A program made the translations under genes and the position numbers. The notes under the pieces were generated by a model. That model was not told the origin of the DNA. It ran no database searches and saw only the letters and a list, made by a program, of their open reading frames with translations. This document shows, one piece after another, positions 22,640 through 35,112 of a DNA stretch of 64,000 nucleotides. Position 1 is the first letter of the stretch. Every line of letters begins with the position of its first letter. The DNA is taken from positions 15,484,537 to 15,548,536 of the forward strand of contig OW203726.1 of NCBI GenBank assembly GCA_934045075.1, written 5' to 3'. This DNA comes from Yponomeuta sedellus. Taxonomy: Eukaryota; Arthropoda; Insecta; Lepidoptera; Yponomeutidae.

Positions 22640-22822
22640 GAATCTCAGGTTTCCTCACGATGTTTTCCTGCATGTCAGCGATGTTAGCGAGGGGTATTGC
22701 TACCATAACTTCACAAATGTACAAAACTTATAAGACAAAGTCATTGGTACAAACCAGCACAGGAAATTAAACCTGGATCTCGCTTCAGAGTCAATTGTTC
22801 TACTCACTGAGCTACCGCCGCC
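22640..22822 (-). repeat. tRNA-derived SINE, family S1, reverse copy
   Basis: Reverse S1: GTTTCCTCACGATGTTTTCC, ATTGCTACCATAACTTCACA, then a head ending ACTCACTGAGCTACCGCCGC. The B-box region is degraded. 22823-23531 beyond it shows nothing identified. Confidence 0.78.
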
Positions 22823-23531
22823 ACGGATAATTTGAACAGCCTTTCGGAGGATTCGTAAGTAGACAAGTCGTGTTTTTTTACAAATGAAAATGTTATGTGA
22901 ATGCTATGTCTACCGTACAGTAGTGGTCACCTAGTGGTGGAGAGACCAGTTTCTTCTTATGTGTTCACCCGCCTTTTGTAATTTGACATACGTAACTCGC
23001 CTTTGACTTTGATTAAACTTCTCACTGCTGGCATGTGTTCTTTTATAATAGCCACCAAAGGCGACAACTTCTTTTTTCATTCCTCTAGTCGACCGCGTTT
23101 GATTTTGCTATCATTATACCAACGGTACACGGTTACATTTAAAGGGCCTATATCCATTAATGCCGTTTGAACTGTATCGTATGATTTGTCCGGTTTCAGG
23201 CGAAACTTGAAATTGTAAAAAAAAAACAGCACGAAAATGTTCCCACGGCAGATCCATTATTCGATACCTAATTTAAATTAGCTCACTTTCAAAAAATGTA
23301 GACAACAATAAAAAAATTGGAGCGTCCTTGCTTTTACATTTAAGTATCATAATTTCGAGATAAGTTATAACTGGCTAGTTTCTCATATTATGTAAAACCT
23401 TTTTTCGTAATACTTTCTGAGTCGCCTAGTACATTTTTTAATTTATACTAACACCACTTGTTAAATATGAATCCCTCCTCTTAGTTGGCTACGTACATAT
23501 TGCCTTTTCTGTAGATTAAGCCGAACCGTGG

Positions 23532-23757
23532 GCTGGCCATATCTCGCGAAGAACCGACAACCGTTGGAGCAAACGTGTCCTTGAGTGGAGACCGCGACTC
23601 GGCAAACGTAGTGTGGGACGCCCTCCGACTAGGTGGGATGACGATCTGCGAAAAACTGCAGGCAGATGCTGGATGCGGTAAGCTGAAGACAGTGCACTAT
23701 GGCGCTCATTAGGGGAGGGCTATGTCCAGCAGTGGACTAGTATAGCCTGACGATGAC
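23532..23757 (+). pseudogene. RTE-type LINE protein C-terminal remnant with one stop
   Basis: A frame from about 23532 encodes the conserved tail GHISRRTDNRW...EWRPRLGKRSVGRPPTRWDDD. It reaches TAA at 23679-23681, then continues in the same frame with ALWRSLGEGYVQQWTSIA to TGA at 23755-23757. The related reverse copy at 42338-42565 reads through this position, so the TAA is probably a CAA-to-TAA change. This basic, Trp-rich tail is typical of lepidopteran endonuclease/RT LINEs. No catalytic part remains. Confidence 0.7.
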
Positions 23758-25570
23758 GATGAAGCCGAACAACCTGACAGTATAAAACCTGACCAATCAT
23801 TGTCCATCTAAGGATACGTCCGTATGGATACGTAGACTACAGGCATAAATGATCACTAAACTAAGTATAATTCATGGATGAAAACTACTTTTTCTACTTT
23901 TATCTATTTCACTTTACATTTTCTTTGTCTGCCTCTCACACAGTCCTTTTAAGGAGCAATCTTTTACTAAAGTACAATCACATCTTTCCATTCACACACT
24001 CTACCCACTCTTTCGTTTACAGTATAAAAGGGCATCCTCCAAATGATCTCAATTTGCATGTCTGTGTAATTTGGCAATACTTAGCAGTGCACGCACGTTC
24101 TGACGGCAAATAAATAAGTTCTCCGGCGCGATGTTTCACTCTAAGCCAATATCGTAATGCGCACGAGGAGTGTTTTAAATTTTAAACGACCTTGTGGTAC
24201 TCACTTATTGCCTCGCTTAGGAGTCATGTCTGACGGGGCTGGCCCCAAATTTTCGAAGCCGTTTAGTATTCTGGCGCAGTGTCAATTAATTTAAGATGGA
24301 AGCCAGTGAACTTTATAGTAGCTCTTGAGAACGCATCTTAATTTTGGTCAAATTTTGGTACGACTCAATTCAGAATAGATAGTTGAAAGAAAATGTTGCC
24401 GATCTCAACGAAATCTATCTGACAAGTTATGTATTTTTCTTATTCAGGCTATATTAGTCCGCTGGACATAGCTCTCCTATATAATCAGTTATATGGCCTT
24501 CTGAGTTATAATATAATAAGCCTAAATTATCAGCAGTTCTATAATAAAGTTAGCAGCGGTTTTAAAATGTACATCTAAAACCACTGCTATTTGTTTTGCT
24601 ATTTAGAAGTTTTTATTTTTTTTTCCTCTTTTGGGATTTTTGTTTGTATATTTTTGGCATTTGGCTGTTATAACTAAATAATATATTCAAAATAAAACAA
24701 AATATCAAACTATCATTCACTTGAAATAGTCTCAAAATTACGATATTTTAATATTGGTAAATCTAGGTGTGAATGAACGGGTATAAAGATTTTAAGTGTT
24801 CAAAATTTTATCAAGTTCCGGATTCACTCAATTTATTTTGCAGTACCTACATTATAACACATATATTATATGGACCTACAACACTAAAGGTAGGCAAGAA
24901 TTCCTTAAAACCAATTATCAATAACCGATTTATTATAGTTTTATTTTCCTAGTTTTCATAGTTACCCTTGGTGTACCATAACGGATATTGTACGTATCTA
25001 TCTACCTAAGTATTAACTTGTAGTATTTTGTAGCATAAGTCACCCATTCAATGATTCAACCTCAAACGCTACACAGCTACGAACACAGCTACGCTTGCTA
25101 CGAATCGCTACGAATTATAAAGTGCTACGAACCGAGCGTACAGGTGGCGTGAATGCTGTAGTTTGTATTTTATTGTTTTTCTTCAAACTAAAAATTGTGT
25201 AAGCGCTACACGTTTTAAAGTGTTTTGTTATCGAAATTGCTTCAGAGCTTAACCATGGTGAGTTGAACGGAACTGGCCTCGTAAGCTTGCCTCTTTGATA
25301 TAAAAGTGTAAACGGAGTTTCAAGTAATTAAAATATGCGGTTTACCCAGCTCAACATGGCTGGGTCATCCATCTCCCTCCAAAACGGTTGAGACTGATGA
25401 TGGCTGACCCCTGCGTTATGCTCGTGAGCGAGTGTTGTTCGTATGTCTGGCCGCAGCACTTAAGTTTTCCATTACTTTTCTAAGACAATTAACTAATGAT
25501 TTGGCATTTAAATTTATTGGCGGCAATCATAAAATCTTATCATACGTATAGATGGCAATTGATGAATTAG
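23758..25570. other. AT-rich DNA, one tiny LINE fragment
   Basis: 24436-24480 is a short reverse fragment of the RTE-like 3' end (TCAGGCTATATTAGTCCGCT, GGACATAGCTCTCCTAT). The rest holds no supportable gene; 23874-24113 is open for 79 codons but has no recognisable domain. Confidence 0.45.
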
Positions 25571-25745
25571 GATGATGCTGCCTGTACGTAATACAGAGAG
25601 TATTTTAAAAAGGTTCGAAAATTCATTGATGCCGGTGAGTCACTCATTAGCTCATTTGGGAGAGCGCTGGCACGGTTAGCCAGAGGTCGCATGTTCGAGT
25701 CCCGGCATGGGTGGAACTTTTAGCCTCTAAATGGGTTTTTAAAAA
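25571..25745 (+). repeat. SINE-like repeat S2, copy 2 (leader-truncated)
   Basis: Starts within the leader (GATGCTGCCTGTACGTAATA), continues through TTCATTGATGCCGGTGAGTC and the tRNA-like block (ATTAGCTCATTTGGGAGAGC; B box ATGTTCGAGTCCC) to the tail TTTAGCCTCTAAATGGG. Confidence 0.75.
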
Positions 25746-26434
25746 TGATGTATTAGGTTTAATATAACTTGAGAAAAAATGGTCAGAGCAGAGTTTTCTT
25801 GCCGCTGCTTTTTTTCTCCACCATACTACGGCCCGTAAACAGCTGCATTTTACATTGTATATTGATATATTCAGTAAACAGGATAAAAAATCTTTATGTT
25901 GAAATAAATTGGCTTCACTTTATTTCATTTCACATCTATTGAAATTACTAGACCCAAACAGCGTTTAGGCACATCAACCAAGAGTTTGTAAAAATTATCT
26001 TTATAGTTCAGTGCTTTGAGTTTCACAGAAGCCAGTTCTAATACCGCTCATACACTTACAATGACTTGTACTTGAGTGAGCATACTGAGCATGCTGAACT
26101 TTAAATGAGATTCTGGGAATGTTTGCGAGGAGACACTTTACGGAACCTCGGTTTAGACTTTGTGAATTTATTCTGGGCGCTCTATTTACGTACTTTATGT
26201 GCTTAAAATTTTTTTTTGTCTTGTTGACCACAGTTTCTGTGTTATGACAATCTAAAAAAGCTAATACATGTATCCTGGAAAGATAGGCAGAGACCAGAAT
26301 ATGCCACTTGCCACAATCCTGAGAAATCTGTTTATTGCGGATATCTTTCTTGTATTGTAACCGACTTGAAAAAAAGGAGGAAGTTTTTTGTTCGTCAGTG
26401 TATTTTTTTAATGTTCGTACTATTCTGTTGAAGA

Positions 26435-26630
26435 TGCGGTAGCCCCGTGGGTTGAATAATGGACTCAGAAGCGAGAGCCCTAGGTTCGATCCCAGTGCGG
26501 GTATGTACCAATGACTTTGTTTTCGAAATTCTATACATTTGTAAAGCATTACCAATCGCTAACTGTGAAGGAAAACATCGTGAGGTAACCTCAGTGTCTG
26601 AAGCATTCAAATACCTCAGCGCTTAAAATT
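26435..26630 (+). repeat. tRNA-derived SINE, family S1
   Basis: Head GCGGTAGCCCCGTGGGTTGA with B box AGGTTCGATCCC, then GTGCGGGTATGTACCAATGA, TTACCAATCGCTAACTGTGA and CAGTGTCTGAAGCATTCAAA. The preceding 25746-26434 and following 26631-27194 show nothing else identified apart from a short LINE/SINE-like stretch at 26640-26710. Confidence 0.8.
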
Positions 26631-27194
26631 TACAATCCGCGCGGGGCACGCGTGGTAATTAAGCCCGTACTCTTTCTCGAGGAGAAAGCCTGTGCCCTGC
26701 AGTATCACGTTTCGTTTATAGGCTAAATAAATAAAAATAAATATAGTGAATGCAAATTTGGTCAAGATTTATGGGCAAATCTTAGAAAAAATTATGAAAC
26801 TCTTCAAATAGCACAATTATCATAATCATCATGGCATTATGAACAGGATCAAACCGCAATTAAGAATAAAATCAGCGCTACCTAGTCTTAAAATAAGTGA
26901 ATTATAATTATGTAGTTTCTAAGAGTATTTGGAAAGCTTTTTTCTTGTTTATTGATTTTTTATACGTAGTTAGACATAAGATTTTGTTTCCTGACACTAC
27001 TCCTTCCACTCTCCACTTCAACGGGACAAGATAGAAGAAAATACTATCTACTATTAAGCTCGTCTTTTGTACGAAGGTGCAACTTGTTTTTAGTGCAATA
27101 AAAAATTATATTTATTTATTCATTCACTCATTTCCTGCACCTAGCCTGATAGTTGAGTTATTTTACGTAGCAAGTGCTGAGGTATGTTAATTCT

Positions 27195-27330
27195 TTAGAC
27201 CCTAGGATTCCTTACGATGTTTCCCTTCACCGTTAGCGACTGCTTCTATAACTCCACAGATGTGCATAATTTAGAAAACAGTTTCATTGGGACATGTCGG
27301 GAATCAAAACCCTTTACGTATTCGTGACAA
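27195..27330 (-). repeat. partial SINE S1, reverse
   Basis: Diverged reverse S1 body: GGATTCCTTACGATGTTTCC, CACCGTTAGCGACTGC, CTCCACAGATGTGCATAA, then GGGAATCAAAACCC at the B-box position. Confidence 0.6.
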
Positions 27331-27414
27331 CAATGTGCCTTTTATAACCAAAACAGAAAACTTTTACCCAGTTTAATAAGTTAAGTGTATTTACAACATT
27401 TTTAACAAAACCTA

Positions 27415-27490
27415 TTTAGAGGCTAAAAATTCCACCCATGCCGGGATTCGAACCCGCAACCTCTGGCTATCCGTGCCAGCGCTCTGTCGT
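27415..27490 (-). repeat. partial SINE-like S2, reverse
   Basis: GGCTAAAAATTCCACCCATG, CCGGGATTCGAACCCGC (B box), CCGTGCCAGCGCTCT: the tail and tRNA-like block of S2 on the minus strand, cut off after the A-box region. It faces the plus-strand S2 unit that follows. Confidence 0.75.
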
Positions 27491-27540
27491 GCTCAGGACA
27501 ATTTAAAAAAAAGCCTCTTTTTAGCCTCTAAATAGGTTTT

Positions 27541-27900
27541 AGAGGCTAAAAAGCACGGGTTAGTGCATTAAAAATAAAAATAGTGTAATCATGTGGGTAC
27601 AGTGATATCATACCGATGTAAAACCTAACTGCAAAGTAGGTAGTCGGGGCTGTAAGTGATGCAATTTATTTAAGCTAGATGTCGCTGCCTGTACGTAATA
27701 CAGAGAATAGTGTAAAGAGGTTCGAAATTTCACTGATGCCGGTGAGTCGCCCATTAGCTCAATTGGAAGAGCGCTGTCATGGATAGCCAGAGATTGCGGG
27801 TTCGAATCCCGGCATGGGTGGAATTTTTAGCCTCTAAATAGGTTTTTAAAATTGTCCTTAGCACGGGTTAGTGCATTACAAATAAAAATAGTATAACATT
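27541..27900 (+). repeat. SINE-like repeat S2, copy 3, bounded by ~35-40-bp direct repeats
   Basis: The block AGCACGGGTTAGTGCATT plus AAAAATAGT occurs at about 27546 and again at about 27860, roughly 320 bp apart. Between them lie the leader (TGATATCATACCGATGTAAA), the tRNA-like block at 27748-27821 with B box GGGTTCGAATCCC, and the tail GCCTCTAAATAGG. The 3440-bp duplication begins inside this copy at 27791. Confidence 0.75.
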
Positions 27901-30900
27901 TCATATTTTAAATAAGCGTGTCTTTGACAGCTTACAACATAGATTCAGTTGACGAAGGATCAATAATTACATTTCATGGCGGCTGTACACGCTCACCTTA
28001 GAGCCCGAAAGTTTATAATTCAGTAATAGGCACTGTATGATCGCCCTGTGAAACTCGCAATGTAAGATTCACTGGCTCTCAGGCGAGTATATAGAGATTA
28101 GGAAAAACGCAGTCAATATAATGGTTATCATAAATAACAGTGAATTATAAAAAAAAAACAAACAATAACTCAAGACTGCGTAATAAAAATTAATAGTATC
28201 ACTCCCATAGTTAAGACGAAACGAACAGCACCTCTCAAGCTAAAATCCATTTAGCCGTAGAGGCTACAGAGCGTAACAAAGAACTATAAATGCATACCAC
28301 ATATATTCGAAAAATATAACCCTTCAAGGGCAGTCGGTTAAAAATACGTAGGTCTCCTAACTATTCGGTTGTTTCTTAAAAATATTTTTTCGGGACTTTA
28401 AGATTGTTGCAATAACAGTATAATTTTTATCCGAAATGAAGTAATGGAAGGGTCCTCAACAATTTGAGCTCAACATGTAACTCTGTACAAAAGGTCAAAA
28501 TGAAAAGTGAGCATCGCGCCGCGTAAAACAGTGTTTCTATGCTACCGGTAGCAGTCAAGGCACAGAATGCAATATGTGCTCGAGGAGGAAGGCATAAATA
28601 AGATAAAACACGATCCTGTCGTCTCGCGAGTCCTGTGACGTCATGACGCCACATCTCTGGGACTCTATTCCCCTAGAGGACCACTCATTTGTACCCGACT
28701 GTGAAAGCAAAGGTGGGTTATGTTGTACGCACGTAAGATATGTGTGAACATACACACATGCTCGTGTGTGTGTATCTATATATGATGTCAGAAGTTATCA
28801 AACTACCCATGTTAGAGGCTAAGTTACAATCATCCAGCAACCCGGACTTGGCCCCCGTGGTGGAGTATGGTCTAACCTTCCTGCGATGCAGAAAGCGACC
28901 CGTGTCCCAGCAGTAGGGACATAAAAGGGTTGATATCAATCAATATCGACGCTATAGTTACAGTGGAGTAACTATAGCAGCATAGTAGTAATATTAATAA
29001 CGAAACAAAATTTATTGCTGAAAATAGCTTGAACTGCTAAACATTATATACCTATGCATGTGGTTGGATTACACAAACGACAAGCTACAGATGAATAAAT
29101 CAAGTGCTGAATGTAAACAATGAAGACATGGTTTTACGTCTAAAACAAAATAGATCCTTTTCTTTTCGCTCAGAGTGATGATTAAGCACCGACCATATTT
29201 TATCAGCTGGAAACTATTTTAAACTATATCACGTTTTCCACCGGAATTTACTCAAAACATTCTCTACCATGACTACAAGATGACGAAATAACAAAATAGA
29301 ACAAAAACCACTAACTTACGTGTGTTTTATAAGTAAAGTCCCAAGTCTGAGTCCCGTGGGAATGGCGACGACTTTCCTTCCTTAGATGGCCAGCTCCTAT
29401 ATTACGCGCACCGCATCCTGAGCGATTCAAATCGTCTAACTGTCAAATCCCATACAAATTTCTATCGCAAATTTCAGGATTCTGACCGGATTAGGTGAGC
29501 GTAATTAGACCCTATATCGTAGTAGTCGTAGTAGTCGTAGTATCGTAGTAGGTATGTGGCATAACTGTATGCCAAACCGCAGGTGTTGTTGCAAGTACTT
29601 CACGATTTACATCGGGAAGACCAGACTAGATGCTGAAATTATTTTGTAGGTATACGATGCAAAATGATCCTGCTTAAGCCCGCAATGATGTAAAACTATA
29701 ACTGCAACTTTGCGAACCATTCGAAGTTTTACGTAAAAGGAGACGGGGATTTCTGGGCCCGATTGTAAATAGTTGAGACATGGTTTAAAAAAAACGTTAT
29801 ATTTTTCTATTTTAAAATATAAAAAATGAGCTCAATTCACAATCTGGGAGACGAGAAATCATAAAAATAAGTTTATGTCCCTAATAAAATAGGATACCGA
29901 TTACTTTAATCAATTAGTCTGCATGTATTAAATAAAAAACACCTGTACCAGATGATTGATTCAATCAAATTAAATAAATACATTATAACATACTTAATGT
30001 CAACAGTTTAAAAAAATTCAAATATTAACTTGATGAAAATAAATCTTTAAATTGATTCTCGTTTACGGATCGATTAATAACCATGTTTGTCAACTGTATT
30101 TTTAATCTGTGTCTGTGCCAAGAAAAACATCCTTGGTCTGTGCTAACAGTGACAGGCGTGACCTCAGAATAATAGAGCGTCTTCGCGTATCGTTTAGTGC
30201 GTTTTGAGTGTGTTTCCTGTTGTTTTCGTTATTATAATTCTCCGACCAGTGCTTTCTTTTACAGACTTACGATATTGCTTAACTTGTACGGACACGGATA
30301 AGTTTAGTATAAGTTTCACTATCAGCTTGTTGCATAGCCTCCCTTTTACTAAATGTCTTATAACTCTCCTCTCAGATTGCCAAAATCCGCAGAATTTTCC
30401 GAGATGGTTTGCTAATATATAAGCTCTAAATTGACATCTCTTTCACCTTTTTACACCCAGGCCCAAGAATGTATGAAAGTGTATCCGTCTCCTTTTAGTT
30501 TAACTTTTACACAACGATTATTTTCTGAAGTTAATTTTAAAATTTGATTTTGATCAAACAAAATATGCTCTGATTGTATGTGCTTACTGTACCTATCTAC
30601 CATACCAACACTTTAAGTACTTACTGTAAATAGCTTGCTACCATTTATCCGATCCGTTAATTAAAGAATCACAAGAAAAACCATGTCAGAAACGTAAGCT
30701 TTCAAATTAGTGGCAGCTTTATCTGTACCGTGCTCCTTTGCTTACACAATGAAAACGTTTTTGCGTCGAGAGCGCAAGAATGGAAAATGTAAAATGGGAA
30801 AATACCTCATTAAACTGAAAGATTGGAAATGGACAAGCATCGTGGTCTATTGTTCCGCTCCATTGCTCCGGATTTTCATATGGTGCGCTCATTTCTCATT

Positions 30901-31230
30901 GGAAACTCGTTGTAAGTGCCTTTAAAAATAGCAATGTAAGGTTATTTGACAGCTGTTGCTCTGAGTTCAGCTTTTGGAAGAATTTCGCTTGAAGATTACG
31001 TTGTGTTATGTAAGTGTTGAAGCACGCTTATTTTCTTCGAATTCACTAGTTTATTCGTTCGAAGAATTTGTGGATGTTCGATAATCCGCTGAAATGTTTT
31101 TGAAAATTTTTGTTTTGGCCATTTTGTATATTATATAATTTTTAATGCACTAACCCGTGCCAAGGACAATTTTACACTATTAGGACTAATAGGACATTTT
31201 GTACATTATTTGGAATAATTTGGCTGCATG
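27791..31230. repeat. 3440-bp tandem duplication, unit 1
   Basis: Direct repeat of 31231-34670. The only difference noticed is G at 28273 against A at 31713, a CpG-to-CpA change. It starts inside the S2 tRNA-like block (AGATTGCGGG) and ends at TGGCTGCATG, about 55 bp past a small reverse S2 tail at 31139-31175. Contents: the S2 3' half, a reverse X fragment at 28787-28935, a short GTAGTC-rich tract at about 29518-29555 and AT-rich DNA. Short open frames occur but none resembles a known protein. Confidence 0.98.
28787..28935 (-). repeat. repeat X, copy 7
   Basis: Reverse X from GTCAGAAGTTATCAAACTAC through ACCCGGACTTGGCCCCCGTG to AGGGACATAAAAGGGTTGAT. Its centre is internally deleted relative to copy 3. 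Confidence 0.85.
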
Positions 31231-34200
31231 AGATTGCGGGTTCGAATCCCGGCATGGGTGGAATTTTTAGCCTCTAAATAGGTTTTTAAAATTGTCCTTA
31301 GCACGGGTTAGTGCATTACAAATAAAAATAGTATAACATTTCATATTTTAAATAAGCGTGTCTTTGACAGCTTACAACATAGATTCAGTTGACGAAGGAT
31401 CAATAATTACATTTCATGGCGGCTGTACACGCTCACCTTAGAGCCCGAAAGTTTATAATTCAGTAATAGGCACTGTATGATCGCCCTGTGAAACTCGCAA
31501 TGTAAGATTCACTGGCTCTCAGGCGAGTATATAGAGATTAGGAAAAACGCAGTCAATATAATGGTTATCATAAATAACAGTGAATTATAAAAAAAAAACA
31601 AACAATAACTCAAGACTGCGTAATAAAAATTAATAGTATCACTCCCATAGTTAAGACGAAACGAACAGCACCTCTCAAGCTAAAATCCATTTAGCCGTAG
31701 AGGCTACAGAGCATAACAAAGAACTATAAATGCATACCACATATATTCGAAAAATATAACCCTTCAAGGGCAGTCGGTTAAAAATACGTAGGTCTCCTAA
31801 CTATTCGGTTGTTTCTTAAAAATATTTTTTCGGGACTTTAAGATTGTTGCAATAACAGTATAATTTTTATCCGAAATGAAGTAATGGAAGGGTCCTCAAC
31901 AATTTGAGCTCAACATGTAACTCTGTACAAAAGGTCAAAATGAAAAGTGAGCATCGCGCCGCGTAAAACAGTGTTTCTATGCTACCGGTAGCAGTCAAGG
32001 CACAGAATGCAATATGTGCTCGAGGAGGAAGGCATAAATAAGATAAAACACGATCCTGTCGTCTCGCGAGTCCTGTGACGTCATGACGCCACATCTCTGG
32101 GACTCTATTCCCCTAGAGGACCACTCATTTGTACCCGACTGTGAAAGCAAAGGTGGGTTATGTTGTACGCACGTAAGATATGTGTGAACATACACACATG
32201 CTCGTGTGTGTGTATCTATATATGATGTCAGAAGTTATCAAACTACCCATGTTAGAGGCTAAGTTACAATCATCCAGCAACCCGGACTTGGCCCCCGTGG
32301 TGGAGTATGGTCTAACCTTCCTGCGATGCAGAAAGCGACCCGTGTCCCAGCAGTAGGGACATAAAAGGGTTGATATCAATCAATATCGACGCTATAGTTA
32401 CAGTGGAGTAACTATAGCAGCATAGTAGTAATATTAATAACGAAACAAAATTTATTGCTGAAAATAGCTTGAACTGCTAAACATTATATACCTATGCATG
32501 TGGTTGGATTACACAAACGACAAGCTACAGATGAATAAATCAAGTGCTGAATGTAAACAATGAAGACATGGTTTTACGTCTAAAACAAAATAGATCCTTT
32601 TCTTTTCGCTCAGAGTGATGATTAAGCACCGACCATATTTTATCAGCTGGAAACTATTTTAAACTATATCACGTTTTCCACCGGAATTTACTCAAAACAT
32701 TCTCTACCATGACTACAAGATGACGAAATAACAAAATAGAACAAAAACCACTAACTTACGTGTGTTTTATAAGTAAAGTCCCAAGTCTGAGTCCCGTGGG
32801 AATGGCGACGACTTTCCTTCCTTAGATGGCCAGCTCCTATATTACGCGCACCGCATCCTGAGCGATTCAAATCGTCTAACTGTCAAATCCCATACAAATT
32901 TCTATCGCAAATTTCAGGATTCTGACCGGATTAGGTGAGCGTAATTAGACCCTATATCGTAGTAGTCGTAGTAGTCGTAGTATCGTAGTAGGTATGTGGC
33001 ATAACTGTATGCCAAACCGCAGGTGTTGTTGCAAGTACTTCACGATTTACATCGGGAAGACCAGACTAGATGCTGAAATTATTTTGTAGGTATACGATGC
33101 AAAATGATCCTGCTTAAGCCCGCAATGATGTAAAACTATAACTGCAACTTTGCGAACCATTCGAAGTTTTACGTAAAAGGAGACGGGGATTTCTGGGCCC
33201 GATTGTAAATAGTTGAGACATGGTTTAAAAAAAACGTTATATTTTTCTATTTTAAAATATAAAAAATGAGCTCAATTCACAATCTGGGAGACGAGAAATC
33301 ATAAAAATAAGTTTATGTCCCTAATAAAATAGGATACCGATTACTTTAATCAATTAGTCTGCATGTATTAAATAAAAAACACCTGTACCAGATGATTGAT
33401 TCAATCAAATTAAATAAATACATTATAACATACTTAATGTCAACAGTTTAAAAAAATTCAAATATTAACTTGATGAAAATAAATCTTTAAATTGATTCTC
33501 GTTTACGGATCGATTAATAACCATGTTTGTCAACTGTATTTTTAATCTGTGTCTGTGCCAAGAAAAACATCCTTGGTCTGTGCTAACAGTGACAGGCGTG
33601 ACCTCAGAATAATAGAGCGTCTTCGCGTATCGTTTAGTGCGTTTTGAGTGTGTTTCCTGTTGTTTTCGTTATTATAATTCTCCGACCAGTGCTTTCTTTT
33701 ACAGACTTACGATATTGCTTAACTTGTACGGACACGGATAAGTTTAGTATAAGTTTCACTATCAGCTTGTTGCATAGCCTCCCTTTTACTAAATGTCTTA
33801 TAACTCTCCTCTCAGATTGCCAAAATCCGCAGAATTTTCCGAGATGGTTTGCTAATATATAAGCTCTAAATTGACATCTCTTTCACCTTTTTACACCCAG
33901 GCCCAAGAATGTATGAAAGTGTATCCGTCTCCTTTTAGTTTAACTTTTACACAACGATTATTTTCTGAAGTTAATTTTAAAATTTGATTTTGATCAAACA
34001 AAATATGCTCTGATTGTATGTGCTTACTGTACCTATCTACCATACCAACACTTTAAGTACTTACTGTAAATAGCTTGCTACCATTTATCCGATCCGTTAA
34101 TTAAAGAATCACAAGAAAAACCATGTCAGAAACGTAAGCTTTCAAATTAGTGGCAGCTTTATCTGTACCGTGCTCCTTTGCTTACACAATGAAAACGTTT

Positions 34201-34670
34201 TTGCGTCGAGAGCGCAAGAATGGAAAATGTAAAATGGGAAAATACCTCATTAAACTGAAAGATTGGAAATGGACAAGCATCGTGGTCTATTGTTCCGCTC
34301 CATTGCTCCGGATTTTCATATGGTGCGCTCATTTCTCATTGGAAACTCGTTGTAAGTGCCTTTAAAAATAGCAATGTAAGGTTATTTGACAGCTGTTGCT
34401 CTGAGTTCAGCTTTTGGAAGAATTTCGCTTGAAGATTACGTTGTGTTATGTAAGTGTTGAAGCACGCTTATTTTCTTCGAATTCACTAGTTTATTCGTTC
34501 GAAGAATTTGTGGATGTTCGATAATCCGCTGAAATGTTTTTGAAAATTTTTGTTTTGGCCATTTTGTATATTATATAATTTTTAATGCACTAACCCGTGC
34601 CAAGGACAATTTTACACTATTAGGACTAATAGGACATTTTGTACATTATTTGGAATAATTTGGCTGCATG
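31231..34670. repeat. 3440-bp tandem duplication, unit 2
   Basis: Second direct copy of unit 1. The junction at 31230/31231 joins TGGCTGCATG to AGATTGCGGG with at most 1 bp of shared sequence. The distal edge is followed by unique TATTGGCTGT at 34671. The junction shows neither target-site duplication nor long homology. Confidence 0.98.
32227..32375 (-). repeat. repeat X, copy 7' (duplicate of 28787-28935)
   Basis: Carried along by the segment duplication, so it is not an independent insertion. Confidence 0.85.
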
Positions 34671-34885
34671 TATTGGCTGTGTACTGTTGTGGTTGATTTA
34701 TGTAAATATGGGTCTTGTAACCTGAAATAAATTTATTTTATTTTATTTGTAATCATTTTGCACAACTTCATACACGTACCTATATTTCAATTACTTATAA
34801 AACGCGCAATTCGTTAAACATTGTAAAAGGCTAGAGTTTGCCATCTACAACGTCTTTAGCTCTACGTTCCTTACATAGTTCCTTA

Positions 34886-35112
34886 TACAGTCTATTTATT
34901 CATACTTGTCCAATTTATTAAACAAGATTCTACCCTTAAACTGTGACTTTTTAGTCCAAAACTGCCATACTTCCATAAATGAAGTAACTTGGAACACTGT
35001 TTTAGATAACACGCTGCCAATTTTATAAACATAGTTCATGATAGGACTAAAAAGTCACAGTTTAAGGGTAGAATCTTGTTTACTAAATTGGACAAGTAAG
35101 AATAGACTGTAT
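34886..35112. mobile_element. MITE with ~70-bp terminal inverted repeats, Tc1/mariner-like ends
   Basis: The left arm 34886-34957 and right arm 35044-35112 are near-perfect reverse complements (CAGTCTATT..., GTCCAATTTA, ACAAGATTCTACCCTTAAAC, GTGACTTTTTAGTCC), around an ~86-bp centre. The arms begin with CAGT and are flanked by TA, as in Tc1/mariner insertions. No transposase is present, so it would need one supplied in trans. Confidence 0.8.

Noticed and set aside
28427..34365. Pairs of identical 66- to 75-codon frames in the two duplicated units
   Set aside because: Their identity comes from the 3440-bp duplication; none resembles a known protein, and two overlap a reverse X repeat.
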